From: Betaproteobacteria bacterium | GTDB taxonomy: Bacteria > Pseudomonadota > Gammaproteobacteria > Burkholderiales > Sulfuricellaceae | Length of the DNA: 64,000 nt | Direction of reading: 5' to 3' | Assembly: GCA_021373185.1 (NCBI GenBank) | Contig: JAJFTF010000051.1 | Coordinates: forward strand, 1 to 64,000 | In this document: positions 46,651 to 56,457 of the stretch, in pieces | Layout: the number at the start of each line of letters is the position of its first letter | Position numbering within the stretch: the first letter of the stretch is position 1 | The notes under the pieces: model-generated | What the model saw: only the letters and a program-made list of their open reading frames with translations | Database searches by the model: none | What the model was told of the DNA's origin: nothing | Translations under genes and position numbers: made by a program

Positions 46651-47853
46651 TCACGCAAAAATATCGACCATGCCATCATGCGCTTGACTCATGGGCCGAC
46701 TCGACCCTGAAATTCCAGCCAGAATACCTTCCATCCCCACGTCGGCACGCGCCCCCCCTCCACTGCTACGCCGATCAAACGCCTGCTGCTGTTGATTGAA
46801 AGATTCCGAGCCGACCGTCGTATTGCCCAGCATAATACCGTTGTCCGCCAGCATTTCGCGCAAACGCGGCAACGCCGCCTCAATTGCGTCGCGAACGGCG
46901 GCATGATGGGAAACGAACATTGCACCAGCCTGATCGCCGTTGATTGTCAGGCGAACTTCCAGGGGACCGAGATTGGGCGGATTAAGATGCAATTCAGCCA
47001 CTTGACGGCTCTGATTTGCCATCCACAAAACCTTCTCGCCGACAGCGCCGCCCCACTCAGCAGAACCCACCCTGGGTGCAACCGACAACGTCGAAGGTTG
47101 CTCCTGCTGCCGAATCACCCCAATAGCGCTGCCTCCACCCGTGGCCGACATTTGCTCGGCAGCAGACAAATCCGTTGACTGCAGAAGTGCATTCGCCTTA
47201 TCGACAGGAATATCCGTCATAGCCTGCAACCGGTCGGAAAATTCCTTCTGGGGAGATATCGCCTGCGGCAAATCCTTGCCGCCGCCGGCAGCTTTTGCCG
47301 CCAACTGAATTTCATCGGCGCGCGAATAACCCATCGACACGCTGGACGCCGTCGCCTCAACCGAGGCTTTCGTTATACCGAGATCAACTTGCGCAGGAAC
47401 CACCGGAGCAGCAGGCGGGGCAGTTAGCACTGAAGAGTCCGCAGTAATGCTCGCAAGTGCGTCAGATTTTTCCTGGGGACCCCCCTCCTCGTCAGCTCGA
47501 AGAGCGCGCACGAACACCTTATCCAAGCCAGCCTCAGCCACCACTCCAGAAGGGACATTGCCCGCCATGTTTTCAACCGGGACCGGGACCGCCGATACAG
47601 AAGACGAAGCGATCAAGACAGAAAAATCAACCGGCAAAACCGCCGGCGCCTCGGCCTTTTCAGCCACAGGTTCACCGTCCTCGCCGGATGCAGTACGCGA
47701 GGCCTCTTTCTTGATTTGCTTGGTAAGAACTTCACCGAAGTTCTGCCCTTGTGCGCCCTCCAACCCGGCTCCACTTTCAGAACTTGGGGAAGAGGATGAC
47801 TGACTGGCGCTTGGCGGTTGAGATACAACGGGGGAAACAGGCAGTTGTGGCAT
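46651..47853 (-). CDS. fliK: Flagellar hook-length control protein FliK
   Basis: Measures hook length and triggers the FlhB switch. The 400-aa product is low-complexity in the first ~250 residues (Ser, Ala, Val, Pro), as usual. The conserved C-terminal domain contains LHLNPPNLGPLEVRLTINGDQAGAMFVSHHAAVRDAIEAALPRLREML, ending with a VSHHAAVRDAI helix and a Q-rich tail. Last gene of the fliEFGHIJK run. Family members are variable, so the call rests on the C-terminal domain and location. Confidence 0.9.
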   Translation of the reverse strand: MPQLPVSPVVSQPPSASQSSSSPSSESGAGLEGAQGQNFGEVLTKQIKKEASRTASGEDGEPVAEKAEAPAVLPVDFSVLIASSSVSAVPVPVENMAGNVPSGVVAEAGLDKVFVRALRADEEGGPQEKSDALASITADSSVLTAPPAAPVVPAQVDLGITKASVEATASSVSMGYSRADEIQLAAKAAGGGKDLPQAISPQKEFSDRLQAMTDIPVDKANALLQSTDLSAAEQMSATGGGSAIGVIRQQEQPSTLSVAPRVGSAEWGGAVGEKVLWMANQSRQVAELHLNPPNLGPLEVRLTINGDQAGAMFVSHHAAVRDAIEAALPRLREMLADNGIMLGNTTVGSESFNQQQQAFDRRSSGGGARADVGMEGILAGISGSSRPMSQAHDGMVDIFA

Positions 47854-47911
47854 CGGTCATCCTTTCGCTAATTTGCTTTACATCTCTAGCAAAGCAAAAC
47901 GCATGCCACCT

Positions 47912-48373
47912 TCAGGAATGAGTTTGATCCTTGGGCTCTTCTTGCTCGAATTTCTTGCCGGAAAGCTCATCCTGCTCACGCTGCTCGAGTTTGTCTTCCC
48001 GTTTCTTTTCACTGTTTTGATGACGCAGCGACAAGGTGTCGAAAGCCTTGAGCTTGCGCTGCTTTGCCTGCCACTCATGACGCCCCTCTTCCCAGCGTTT
48101 CTTGCAGCGCTCCACCTCTTCCGCCTGTTGACGAATAGCCGCCTCCAGCTTGCCGAGAAATAGCTGAAAATCCTTGAGCGAATTGACCTGCATTCCCATT
48201 TTCGTTGCCTGCAATAAACGCGCCTGGTAATCACCCCGGTAGGAAATCAATTGGCGGTGTTTTTCCTCCGCCCCCTGCCACGCCACCTTGAGCGCATGCA
48301 GGTTCCGCGCTGCGGCATCAGTGTGATTCTGGGCAAGATCGAGAAGTGGCTGAAGCGGGAATCGCCGGGGCAT
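47912..48373 (-). CDS. fliJ: Flagellar export protein FliJ
   Basis: A coiled-coil stalk in the export ATPase that also escorts chaperones. The 153-aa product is a long alpha-helical coiled coil, high in Glu, Arg, Lys and Gln, with the N-terminal PRRFPLQPLLDLAQNHTDAAARNL. It lies between fliI and fliK. Confidence 0.88.
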   Translation of the reverse strand: MPRRFPLQPLLDLAQNHTDAAARNLHALKVAWQGAEEKHRQLISYRGDYQARLLQATKMGMQVNSLKDFQLFLGKLEAAIRQQAEEVERCKKRWEEGRHEWQAKQRKLKAFDTLSLRHQNSEKKREDKLEQREQDELSGKKFEQEEPKDQTHS

Positions 48374-48392
48374 TTCGTTTCAGGTTCCGTGC

Positions 48393-49793
48393 TTATGCAT
48401 TGAACAATGCCGACAGTTGGCCACGGCAATCGCCATAGTTCTGGCTCTGGTGCATATCCTGTTGCAGAAATGCCTCCATCTGCGGATACAGCGCCATCGC
48501 CTCATCCAGCAGCAAATCACTGCCCTTCACGTAGGCGCCAACACTGATCAGATCCCGGCTGCGCTGAAAGCGGGAGTAAAGCTGCTTGAACCGACGCACC
48601 CGAGCCAGGTCTTCCGGCTCAAGCAACTCGGTGATCGCCCGACTGACCGAGGCTTCGATATCGATGGCGGGATAGTGTCCCTGATCGGAGAGACCGCGCG
48701 ACAATACAATGTGCCCATCCAGAATGGCGCGAGCGCTGTCCGCGATCGGATCCTGCTGGTCATCTCCCTCCACCAGCACCGTATAAAAGGCGGTAATGGA
48801 TCCTCCCCCAGCCTGACCGTTACCGGCACGCTCCACCAATTGCGGCAATTTGGCAAACACCGATGGCGGATAGCCTTTGGTTGCCGGCGGTTCACCGATG
48901 GCCAGCGCAATTTCACGCTGCGCCATGGCGTAGCGCGTGAGCGAATCCATAATCAGCAGCACATGCTTACCCTGATCGCGAAAGTATTCGGCAATCGATG
49001 TGGCATAAGCCGCGCCATGAAGGCGCAACAACGGAGGAGTATCTGCCGGTGCGGCAACCACCACCGAACGCGCCAACCCTGCCGGCCCCAGAATATTTTC
49101 GATGAACTCCTTGACCTCGCGTCCACGCTCGCCGATCAACCCGACCACAATCACATCAGCACTGGTGAACCGCGCCATCATGCCGAGCAGGATGCTCTTG
49201 CCGACACCGCTACCGGCAAACAATCCCATGCGTTGACCGCGACCAACGGTCAGCAGCGCATTGATGGCACGCACACCGACATCCAGAACCTGACGGATTG
49301 GCGCACGGCCAAGTGGATTGCAGGGACGGCTATTGAGCGGCACCTGATGCTCCAGGTGTGGCGGGGGGAACAGGTCAAGCGGACGGCCTGCACCGTCAAG
49401 AATGCGCCCCAGCAATTCGCTACCGACCTGTACCTGGCGCGCGCCAGCTTCGGAACGCCGCCGATGTGGAAGCCGCCGCCCCTGCCCGGGAGTACGCTGC
49501 ATCAGTGTGTCTGCCGGTGTTACCCTGGCTCCCGGCACCAACCCATAGACATCGGTAGATGGCATGAGAAACAGCTTTTCGCCGGAAAAGCCAACCACTT
49601 CGGCGTCCACATCATGACCATCGGGCAAATGAACGGTACAGCTAGCACCCACTGCAAGCCGCAAGCCCACCGCCTCCATAACCAGTCCGGCAACCCGCGT
49701 CAAGCGACCGGTCACGATCCATGGACTGGTTGCGACAACTGCCTCGCCGCACTCCCGCAAGAAACCGTTCCAACGATCAGCGGAGAGCATCAC
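48393..49793 (-). CDS. fliI: Flagellar export ATPase FliI
   Basis: The ATPase that energises export, related to F1 beta. The 466-aa protein has the P-loop [10 protein letters not shown] near residue 194, [58 protein letters not shown] and the C-terminal [21 protein letters not shown] region. Length and motif order match FliI. Confidence 0.96.
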   Translation of the reverse strand: MMLSADRWNGFLRECGEAVVATSPWIVTGRLTRVAGLVMEAVGLRLAVGASCTVHLPDGHDVDAEVVGFSGEKLFLMPSTDVYGLVPGARVTPADTLMQRTPGQGRRLPHRRRSEAGARQVQVGSELLGRILDGAGRPLDLFPPPHLEHQVPLNSRPCNPLGRAPIRQVLDVGVRAINALLTVGRGQRMGLFAGSGVGKSILLGMMARFTSADVIVVGLIGERGREVKEFIENILGPAGLARSVVVAAPADTPPLLRLHGAAYATSIAEYFRDQGKHVLLIMDSLTRYAMAQREIALAIGEPPATKGYPPSVFAKLPQLVERAGNGQAGGGSITAFYTVLVEGDDQQDPIADSARAILDGHIVLSRGLSDQGHYPAIDIEASVSRAITELLEPEDLARVRRFKQLYSRFQRSRDLISVGAYVKGSDLLLDEAMALYPQMEAFLQQDMHQSQNYGDCRGQLSALFNA

Positions 49794-49847
49794 GATTCAG
49801 AAACCGGCAATTCAATAGCCACAGAAACATAGGGCGGCATAGCGCAT

Positions 49848-50474
49848 TTATTCAAGCCAGGCGCCTTCGCGCCCCAAAACGGCAAGCACTCTTTCCCAGC
49901 GACTTTCCATGGTAGCATCGGCCTCACTATTCACCGTTTCGATCCGACATCCGCCTCGCTCAATGCGGGCATCTTCAATCAGCTTCCAATGAAAGCTGCT
50001 CAACTCATCGGCCATCAATGATCGCACCAAGGCGGCATCATCCGGATTCAATTTGATATGCGGATGCTGACTGACCTGAGGCAGGCTGCTGACCGCTTCG
50101 CGAATCGCCGGCAAAGCCAGCTCCGGCCGCACTCGCAAGGCCTCCCGAAGCATCTGTTTAGCCACGTCCAGAGACAAGGTAAGCAGGCTCTGCATCATCT
50201 CCTCGTCGAACTGGTTCAGAGCCCCCTCCAGGGATGATGCCAGTTGCGCCAATTGCGCCAACTCGGCATCGGTCCTCGCCTTGCCTTCCTGGTAGCCTGC
50301 TGCGTACCCTTCCTGATGAGCACGCCGATGGATAGCCTCGACTTCTTCTGCCGTTGGCATGGGCACACCCGCTTGCGGCAACAGATCAGCCGACTCCTGC
50401 AATGGCTCATCCAGCGAATTTAGTTCCCAGCGCTGGTAAGCGCTCAACTGCTCCTTGGGAATAAAATTAGACAA
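49848..50474 (-). CDS. fliH: Flagellar export ATPase regulator FliH
   Basis: Dimeric stator that restrains FliI. The 208-aa product has an N-terminal helix with PLPQAGVPMP-like Pro residues, a central GxxxG-like coiled helix (about residues 50-110: RRAHQEGYAAGYQEGKARTDAEL), and the C-terminal globular domain. It overlaps fliG by 8 nt and precedes fliI by 54 bases. Confidence 0.9.
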   Translation of the reverse strand: MSNFIPKEQLSAYQRWELNSLDEPLQESADLLPQAGVPMPTAEEVEAIHRRAHQEGYAAGYQEGKARTDAELAQLAQLASSLEGALNQFDEEMMQSLLTLSLDVAKQMLREALRVRPELALPAIREAVSSLPQVSQHPHIKLNPDDAALVRSLMADELSSFHWKLIEDARIERGGCRIETVNSEADATMESRWERVLAVLGREGAWLE

Positions 50475-51462
50475 AGCTTTCCTCCCCCTTACCGCTTATT
50501 ACAATCTGACCTTCATCAGCCAGCTTGCGTACGACCTTGAGAATCTCCTTCTGCTCCGCCTCGACCTCACTGACACGCACCGGCCCTTTGGCCTCCAGGT
50601 CATCGCGCAGCATTTCGGCAGCTCGTTGCGACATGTTCTTGAAGATTTTTTCGCGCAGCTCTTCGCTCGTACCCTTGAGCGCCGTAATCAACGACTCCGA
50701 CTGCACCTCGCGCAATAGCAGTTGGATAGACCTGTCTTCCATATCCAGCAGATTTTCAAAGACGAACATCTCGTCCTGGATTTGTTGCGCCAGTTCAGGG
50801 TCGTAATCGCGCACGCTGGCGATAATCGAGGTTTCGTTGGCGGTACCGACATAGTTCAGAATTTCAGCCGTTGCCCTGACGCCGCCCATCGCGCTCTTCT
50901 TGAGGTTGCTGGTGCCAGACAAAAGCTTTCTCAGCACATCGTTCAATTCCCTTAACGCAGAGGGCTGAATCCCTTCCAGAGTGGCAATGCGCAGCACCAC
51001 GTCATTACGCAGGCGCTCGACAAAATGGGTCAGAATCTCACTCGCCTGATCGCGGTCGAGGTGAACCAAAATGGTGGCGATAATCTGGGGATGCTCATTC
51101 TTGATCAAATCCGCCACAGAACCGGCGTCCATCCATTTCAATCCTTCGATACCGCTGGTGTCGCCACCTTGCAGGATGCGGTCAATCACACTGGCGGCCT
51201 TATCCGAGCCCAGCGCCTTGTTCAGCACATTGCGAATATAGTCATCGGCTCCGCCACCCAAACTGGTTCTCTCGCTCGCCATAACGAGAAAATCCTGCAT
51301 CACCTCCTCCATCTGGTCGCGCTTGATGCTGCCTAATTGCGCCATGGCCGTCCCCAGTTTCTGCACTTCCTTGGGGCCGAGAAACTTGAAAACCTCAGCC
51401 GCCTCCTCCTCGCCCAGAGTCATCAGAAAAATAGCGCTCTTCATGAGTCCTTCGTCACTCAT
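50467..51462 (-). CDS. fliG: Flagellar motor switch protein FliG
   Basis: The switch subunit that meets the stators. The 331-aa product has the middle EHPQ motif (KNEHPQIIATIL) and the C-terminal charged helices (MFVFENLLDMEDRSIQLLLREVQSESLI) of FliG. I start it at the ATG at 51462, overlapping the fliF stop by 8 nt; a TTG at 51486 would add eight residues. It lies between fliF and fliH. Confidence 0.95.
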   Translation of the reverse strand: MSDEGLMKSAIFLMTLGEEEAAEVFKFLGPKEVQKLGTAMAQLGSIKRDQMEEVMQDFLVMASERTSLGGGADDYIRNVLNKALGSDKAASVIDRILQGGDTSGIEGLKWMDAGSVADLIKNEHPQIIATILVHLDRDQASEILTHFVERLRNDVVLRIATLEGIQPSALRELNDVLRKLLSGTSNLKKSAMGGVRATAEILNYVGTANETSIIASVRDYDPELAQQIQDEMFVFENLLDMEDRSIQLLLREVQSESLITALKGTSEELREKIFKNMSQRAAEMLRDDLEAKGPVRVSEVEAEQKEILKVVRKLADEGQIVISGKGEESFV

Positions 51463-53074
51463 TGCTGCCAATCCAGTCTTTGACAACGCTCGCCACTACC
51501 TTCGGCTCCTCTTTCGCCATTACCTTGGCCACTTTCAGACCATCTTCATAGTCCGATTTCATGGCACCCACCGGTATTCCCAAGTGCTCCGTGTGCACGG
51601 GCTCCGGCGGCGGCGGTGGCGGAGTTGACAGCTCTTTAAACAAAGGACGCAGAACCTTGAATACCAGAAAAAACAACACGCCGGCAATGAACAGATTCCT
51701 GGCAATCTCCTTGGCCAGGGAAATCGTCGCCGGATCCTTCCAGATCGGGATTGCCTGAATTTCCTCTGTCGTAACGCTGAACGAGGCATTGACCACATTA
51801 AGTGTATCGCCTCTGTCCTGACGGTAACCCATGGACTCTTTAACGAGGTTGCTGATCTGAGCCATTTCAGCAGCAGTCATCGGCTTGGCGCTAACTTTCC
51901 CATCCTTACCCACAACCTTTTTGTAATTCACCACCACTGCCACCGAAAGACGCTTGATGCCTCCCACCGGCAACTTGACATGCTTAATGGTTTTGTCCAA
52001 CTCATAATTTACCGTTGATTCCTTGTGACCACCGCCAGCACTGCCAGACTGCGCAGGAGCGGCGCCTGCTGCCGTGGCAGCCGGCGCCGTAACGGGCGCA
52101 CTAGCAGCGCCGGGGGGCTGATTGGACAAGGCACCAGGCACGCCACTTGCCGCCAGGCCCGCACCACCGCTAGTTTCGTTGCTCTGCTGACTACGAATTG
52201 AAGCTTCAGTCGGGGTATTGGGTCTAAAGGTTTCGGCGGTCTGCTCAGTTTGCGAAAAATCCAGCTCTGCCGCAACCTGAGCCCGTACGTTCTCCCCTCC
52301 GGTAATCGGACTGAGAATATTTTCAATGCGTTTGATGAAGCTTTGTTCGACTTGCCGCAAATATTCCAGTTGGCTCGGGTCAAGACCGGCATTCGCTTTG
52401 CCATCGTCGGCAGCGCTCAACAGGTTGCCATTCTGGTCGAGCACGGTAATATTCTTGACAGGCAAATCCGGCACACTGCTCGAAACCAGATGAACAATAC
52501 CGCTGACCTGCGCCCTGTCCAGCAGGCGACCGGGATGAAGACTGACCAGGACAGAAGCGCTGGGCTTCTGCTGCTCACGGGTGAAGACGGAAGGCCGCGG
52601 AATCGCGAGGTGCACGCGCGCGCCCTGAACGGCAGAAATCGACTGGATGGAGCGGGTCAACTCACCTTCCAGGGCGCGCTGATAATTGACTTGCTCAAGG
52701 AACTGACTGGTACCCAGCTTCTGGTTTTCCATCAGTTCGAAACCAACCACGCTGCCCTTGGGAAGGCCTTGGGATGCCAGGCGCAGGCGTACGTCATAAA
52801 CCTGAGTGGAAGAAACCAGGATAGCGCCACCGCCCTCCGCCATCTTGTAGGGTACGTTCATCTGCTGCAATGAATTGATGATCGCGCCGCCATCCCGGTC
52901 GGAAAGGTTGCTGTAGAGGACACGATAGTCGGGCGTCTGCGACCACATCCAGGCGCCGGAAACCAGCGCAATGACGGTGGCCAGCATCAGCATCAGGCCA
53001 ACTTGCTGACCGCCGGTCAAACGGGTCAATCCCTTTAGGCGAGCGGAAATCGATTGCGGCGGTGAAACAGCCAT
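51455..53074 (-). CDS. fliF: Flagellar MS-ring protein FliF
   Basis: Makes the MS ring in the inner membrane. The 539-aa product has an N-terminal membrane segment (LMLMLATVIALVSGAWMWSQ; about residues 27-46), ring-building motifs (VLYSNLSDRDGGAIINSLQQMNVPYKM), a periplasmic region with a Pro/Ala-rich insert, and a second membrane segment near residue 450 (NLFIAGVLFFLVFKVLRPLF) followed by the FliG-binding tail. Length and order match the family. Confidence 0.96.
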   Translation of the reverse strand: MAVSPPQSISARLKGLTRLTGGQQVGLMLMLATVIALVSGAWMWSQTPDYRVLYSNLSDRDGGAIINSLQQMNVPYKMAEGGGAILVSSTQVYDVRLRLASQGLPKGSVVGFELMENQKLGTSQFLEQVNYQRALEGELTRSIQSISAVQGARVHLAIPRPSVFTREQQKPSASVLVSLHPGRLLDRAQVSGIVHLVSSSVPDLPVKNITVLDQNGNLLSAADDGKANAGLDPSQLEYLRQVEQSFIKRIENILSPITGGENVRAQVAAELDFSQTEQTAETFRPNTPTEASIRSQQSNETSGGAGLAASGVPGALSNQPPGAASAPVTAPAATAAGAAPAQSGSAGGGHKESTVNYELDKTIKHVKLPVGGIKRLSVAVVVNYKKVVGKDGKVSAKPMTAAEMAQISNLVKESMGYRQDRGDTLNVVNASFSVTTEEIQAIPIWKDPATISLAKEIARNLFIAGVLFFLVFKVLRPLFKELSTPPPPPPEPVHTEHLGIPVGAMKSDYEDGLKVAKVMAKEEPKVVASVVKDWIGSNE

Positions 53075-53168
53075 ATTATTTACGCCTTGACTCCAACCTG
53101 CGAGTGATGAGCCTTACCCTCAGACAAGAGAGTACGATGGTGACGAGCGTGGATGCCTAGCACCCACG

Positions 53169-53489
53169 TCACACTTGCATACTCATGACTTCGTGGTATG
53201 CGGAAACCAGCTTGTTGCGTACCTGCACCATGGTCTGGAAGGAAATGTTGGCTTTCTGCAAGGAAACCATCACTTCCTGGAGATTGGCATTGGGATCACC
53301 CTGCTCAAAAGCCTTACCCAGGTTGGATGCCTCCTGTTGAGCGCCATTGACCTGTTCCAGCGAAGCCTTAAGCAGCGCGGCAAAATCCGCGCCTTCGGTT
53401 GGCGCCGAGGAGGGTTCCGTGCCGGCGGCACGCACCGAAGCGGCCCGCAACTGGCCGAGTAACTGATCAATTCCCTGTGTAGCATTCAT
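53169..53489 (-). CDS. fliE: Flagellar hook-basal body adapter FliE
   Basis: Joins the MS ring to the rod. The 106-aa product has the conserved C-terminal half (FEQGDPNANLQEVMVSLQKANISFQTMVQVRNKLVSAYHEVM), typical of FliE. First gene of the fliEFGHIJK unit, with a sigma-54-type promoter upstream at 53570-53586. Confidence 0.94.
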   Translation of the reverse strand: MNATQGIDQLLGQLRAASVRAAGTEPSSAPTEGADFAALLKASLEQVNGAQQEASNLGKAFEQGDPNANLQEVMVSLQKANISFQTMVQVRNKLVSAYHEVMSMQV

Positions 53490-53569
53490 AGCATCCTGCC
53501 TCCAGCCCGAATTATAGCTGTTTATCTATTACGGCGGCCATTATATTGCTCGCCCCAGCCCAAAAACAA

Positions 53570-53586
53570 AGCACATTTCATGCCAA
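53570..53586 (-). promoter_or_regulatory. Sigma-54-type promoter of fliE operon
   Basis: On the minus strand TTGGCATGAAATGTGCT has GG and GC 12 bases apart, as in the -24/-12 consensus (TGGCACG-N4-TTGCW), with mismatches at two positions. Located about 95 bases before fliE, next to genes for an NtrC-type activator. Confidence 0.7.
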
Positions 53587-53605
53587 ATTCAGCCCTTGTT
53601 TGCAA

Positions 53606-54937
53606 TCAGCCGCCCGCATCTTCACCCTCTTCACGGTACTGCTGCAATTTATAGCGCAAGGTGCGCTCGCTCATGCCCAGCTTTTCCGCGGCAAGCTTGC
53701 GCGACTCGCCGACCGATGCCAACGTCTCCAAAATATGGGCCCGCTCCAGCGACTTCATGTCCGTCACACCGCTGGCGACCGGCCTCTCCCTCTGCGGAAC
53801 CATTGCCATGGACTTTGGCAAAAGCAGGTGCTCCGGTTCCAGCATATCGCCCGGAGAAAGAATCATGGCGCGCTGAACGACATTTTCAAGCTCTCTGATG
53901 TTACCCGGCCAGGCATATCGCGTCAATTGCTCGGCCACCGTCGGCGACAATCCGACTCCAGAACGACCAAATGACCCGCCCAAGCGTCCGAGCAGATGCC
54001 GCGCCAACGGCACAATGTCCAGCGGACGCTCGCGCAGTGGCGGCAGTTCCAACGGAAACACGTTAAGCCGGTAAAATAAATCCTCGCGAAAATTTCCACG
54101 CGCCACGATGTCATTCATATCTCGGTTGGAGGTCGCGATAATCCGGATATCGAGAGGAATTACCTTATGACCGCCGACCCGCTCCACCTCGCGCTCCTGC
54201 AAAACCCTTAACAACTTGGCCTGAAGCGGCAGTGGCATTTCGGAAATCTCGTCCAGCAGCAGGGTACCGCCTTGCGCCTGCTCGAACTTGCCTGCATGCG
54301 ACTGGGCGGCACCGGTAAAAGCACCCTTCTCATAACCAAACAAGGTGGATTCAAGCAAATTTTCCGGAATCGCGGCGCAGTTGACGGCGACGAACGGCTT
54401 ATCGGCACGCGACGAATGTCGATGGATGAAACGCGCCATCACCTCCTTGCCGCAACCGGATTCACCGGTGATCATCACGGTTGCATTGGTCGCCGCAACT
54501 TTCTTCGCCAGCACCAACAGATCGACCATACGAGGGTCTTCGGCCACCATTTCAGAACCATTCGCCGGTTGCGCCGATAGCATATAACGCGCCACTTCCA
54601 CCAGCAGTTTATCCGGTTCGAAGGGTTTGGTCAGGTACGTGCACGCGCCAGCGCGCATCGCCTCCACCGCTTTGTCAATCATGCCATAGGCCGTCATCAG
54701 CAGCACCGGGACATAAGGATGGGCAGCCTTGATCTCGCGCAACAGGGTATGTCCATCCATGGGGTGCATCTGCACATCCGACACCACCAGGCCGACCTTC
54801 CGCTTCTCCAGCAAGGCCAACGCCGCCGCCCCATCCGCTGCAGACAACGCCTCATAGCCCGCCAGACCGAGCGTATCGCACAAGGCCTCACGCAAATCCC
54901 GGTCATCCTCAACGATCAAAATGGGCAATGGTTTCAT
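53606..54937 (-). CDS. flrC: NtrC-type sigma-54 response regulator (FleR/FlrC-like)
   Basis: Activates sigma-54-dependent flagellar genes after phosphorylation by the adjacent kinase. The 443-aa protein has an N-terminal receiver domain with the phosphorylated Asp (VVSDVQMHPMDG), an AAA+ domain with Walker A GESGCGKEVM and the sigma-54 contact motif GAFTGAAQ, and a C-terminal Fis-like HTH (RKLAAEKLGMSERTLRYKLQQYRE). It overlaps nothing and lies 3 bases downstream of the kinase gene. The exact name (flrC, fleR or fleQ-like) is inferred from position. Confidence 0.88.
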   Translation of the reverse strand: MKPLPILIVEDDRDLREALCDTLGLAGYEALSAADGAAALALLEKRKVGLVVSDVQMHPMDGHTLLREIKAAHPYVPVLLMTAYGMIDKAVEAMRAGACTYLTKPFEPDKLLVEVARYMLSAQPANGSEMVAEDPRMVDLLVLAKKVAATNATVMITGESGCGKEVMARFIHRHSSRADKPFVAVNCAAIPENLLESTLFGYEKGAFTGAAQSHAGKFEQAQGGTLLLDEISEMPLPLQAKLLRVLQEREVERVGGHKVIPLDIRIIATSNRDMNDIVARGNFREDLFYRLNVFPLELPPLRERPLDIVPLARHLLGRLGGSFGRSGVGLSPTVAEQLTRYAWPGNIRELENVVQRAMILSPGDMLEPEHLLLPKSMAMVPQRERPVASGVTDMKSLERAHILETLASVGESRKLAAEKLGMSERTLRYKLQQYREEGEDAGG

Positions 54938-54940
54938 AAC

Positions 54941-56134
54941 CTAGAAACTTCCAATGAATACAGGCAGGCGCAGGGTAAATTCGCTGCCGCAGCTCGGCGC
55001 CGACTTGACCTGCACCGTGCCCTGATGAGCTTCGACAACGCCGCGTACAATCGCCAGCCCCAGGCCAGTGCCGTCATTACGGGTAGTATAGAACGGCTCG
55101 AACAAACGATCCTGGATTGCCACATCAATACCTTTGCCGCTGTCGGCCACAGTAAGAGCAACTTGGCCGCCTTCTCCAACTTCGCATTTCAGCCGAACCC
55201 GGTCTCCGCTTGCGCAAGCCTGCATGGCATTCTCCAGCAAGTTGAGCAAAGCCCCCGTCAATGCCTTGCGACTGCCCCGTACGGCGGCGCCCCGACTATT
55301 GTCTTCGACCTTGAAATCAAGCCCGTGCTCAGCCATTTGCGGCTCCATCACCTGCTGCAATTCCACCAGCAGGGAAGATAGCGGCACCGCATCCTGTCCG
55401 CCACCCTCCCCTTTTACAAACAACAACATATCTTGAATCAGGTGTTCGAGGTGGCGCAGGCGCGCCAGCACTTTATCGGCAAATCGCACCCGTTCGGTTT
55501 CCGGCAGTTCCGGCTTATTCAGATGAGCCGTATAAAGCAGGGCGGTGGCAAGCGGCGTACGCAACTGATGCGCCAGTCCTGCCGCCATCTCACCCATGGC
55601 GGACAATCTCTGATGCCGCTGAAGCTCACGCTGCAAGGCATAAGCTTCTGTCATGTCATGAATCAACAGCACTTGTCCACCTGCCGCATCGAGCGGGCTG
55701 CTGGAAATGCTGACTCGGCGGGGTTCCAGCCCTCCAATTGGGACAAGATCCCACTCGTGCGGCACCACAGTCTGCACCAACTCATGCTCCGAGACCTCTG
55801 CCCATGTTCTGCCCACGAGACCATCGCCCAGCAACGTCCGAGCGGTCGGGTTCAGCTCGCTGATATCGCCCCGTTGATCCAGCACAACCACGCCCGCAGG
55901 CATAGCCGCAAGCAAATGGCTCAAGCGCTGCGACAGCGCCTCCTTTTCCAGCAACTGGCGGCGTAACTCCACATTGGCCACGGCAAGCTCGCCAGTCAGC
56001 CTTTCTACCTGCTGCTGCAATTCCTGATAGGCGCCGGTAAGTTGCGCAGAAGCCTCGTTGAATAACGAAAAGGCTTGCTCCAGCTCCTTTGGGTCAACCT
56101 GCTTCGGGAAGTTCGACAATACGTTAATCTCCAT
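54941..56134 (-). CDS. flrB: PAS-domain sensor histidine kinase (FleS/FlrB-like)
   Basis: Phosphorylates the response regulator next to it. The 397-aa product has an N-terminal coiled coil (residues 20-75), a PAS domain (VVLDQRGDISELNPTARTLLG, residues 80-160), the H-box GLAHQLRTPLATAL near residue 193 and the ATPase motifs NLLENAMQA, DSGKGID and GTGLGLAIVRGVVEAHQG. No membrane segment, so a cytoplasmic kinase, as FlrB is. The regulator gene lies immediately downstream. Confidence 0.88.
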   Translation of the reverse strand: MEINVLSNFPKQVDPKELEQAFSLFNEASAQLTGAYQELQQQVERLTGELAVANVELRRQLLEKEALSQRLSHLLAAMPAGVVVLDQRGDISELNPTARTLLGDGLVGRTWAEVSEHELVQTVVPHEWDLVPIGGLEPRRVSISSSPLDAAGGQVLLIHDMTEAYALQRELQRHQRLSAMGEMAAGLAHQLRTPLATALLYTAHLNKPELPETERVRFADKVLARLRHLEHLIQDMLLFVKGEGGGQDAVPLSSLLVELQQVMEPQMAEHGLDFKVEDNSRGAAVRGSRKALTGALLNLLENAMQACASGDRVRLKCEVGEGGQVALTVADSGKGIDVAIQDRLFEPFYTTRNDGTGLGLAIVRGVVEAHQGTVQVKSAPSCGSEFTLRLPVFIGSF

Positions 56135-56457
56135 GTCCGGTTGATGCCGGAATCATACCGCAATTACCGGATTGATGCTGTCCATGGAATCGCTCGCAAA
56201 GACCTTATGTAGACACACAATTTAAAACCTCATTCTGCTGCCAGCCCACCCCTGCGACCAAAAAACCAGCCCGCATATTTGCATTAAACGGCCAGTCAAT
56301 TTAAATTATGCGCTGAAACAGGCTGCAAGCTTCACAACTTACGTGATGCAACACGACAACATTCAAGGTATGATACCGGAAAGTGATACTAGTAAAGTGT
56401 CCTGCCTGCCAAGCCGATTGCGGCAAGGAATCAGGGCCTTTCACGGAGAGCAACAAC
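56135..56457. other. Divergent gap between flrB and cheV
   Basis: About 320 bases without a gene. The right end holds the FliA promoter for cheV (56393-56420). I see no clear promoter for flrB. Short palindromic tracts such as AATTTAAATT occur near 56300 without evident role. Confidence 0.4.
56393..56420 (+). promoter_or_regulatory. FliA (sigma-28) promoter of the cheV-cheA cluster
   Basis: TAAAGTGT (56393-56400), 12 nt, GCCGATTG (56413-56420). It resembles the sigma-28 consensus (TAAAGTTT-N11-GCCGATAA), with a spacer one base longer. It lies 38 bases before the cheV ATG. Confidence 0.7.

Noticed and set aside
46496..46687. 63-aa plus-strand ORF between fliL and fliK
   Set aside because: It runs through the terminator hairpin and the fliL promoter and lacks coding character.
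48417..49832. 471-aa plus-strand ORF across fliI
   Set aside because: Mirror of the FliI frame; His/Gln-rich product without motifs.
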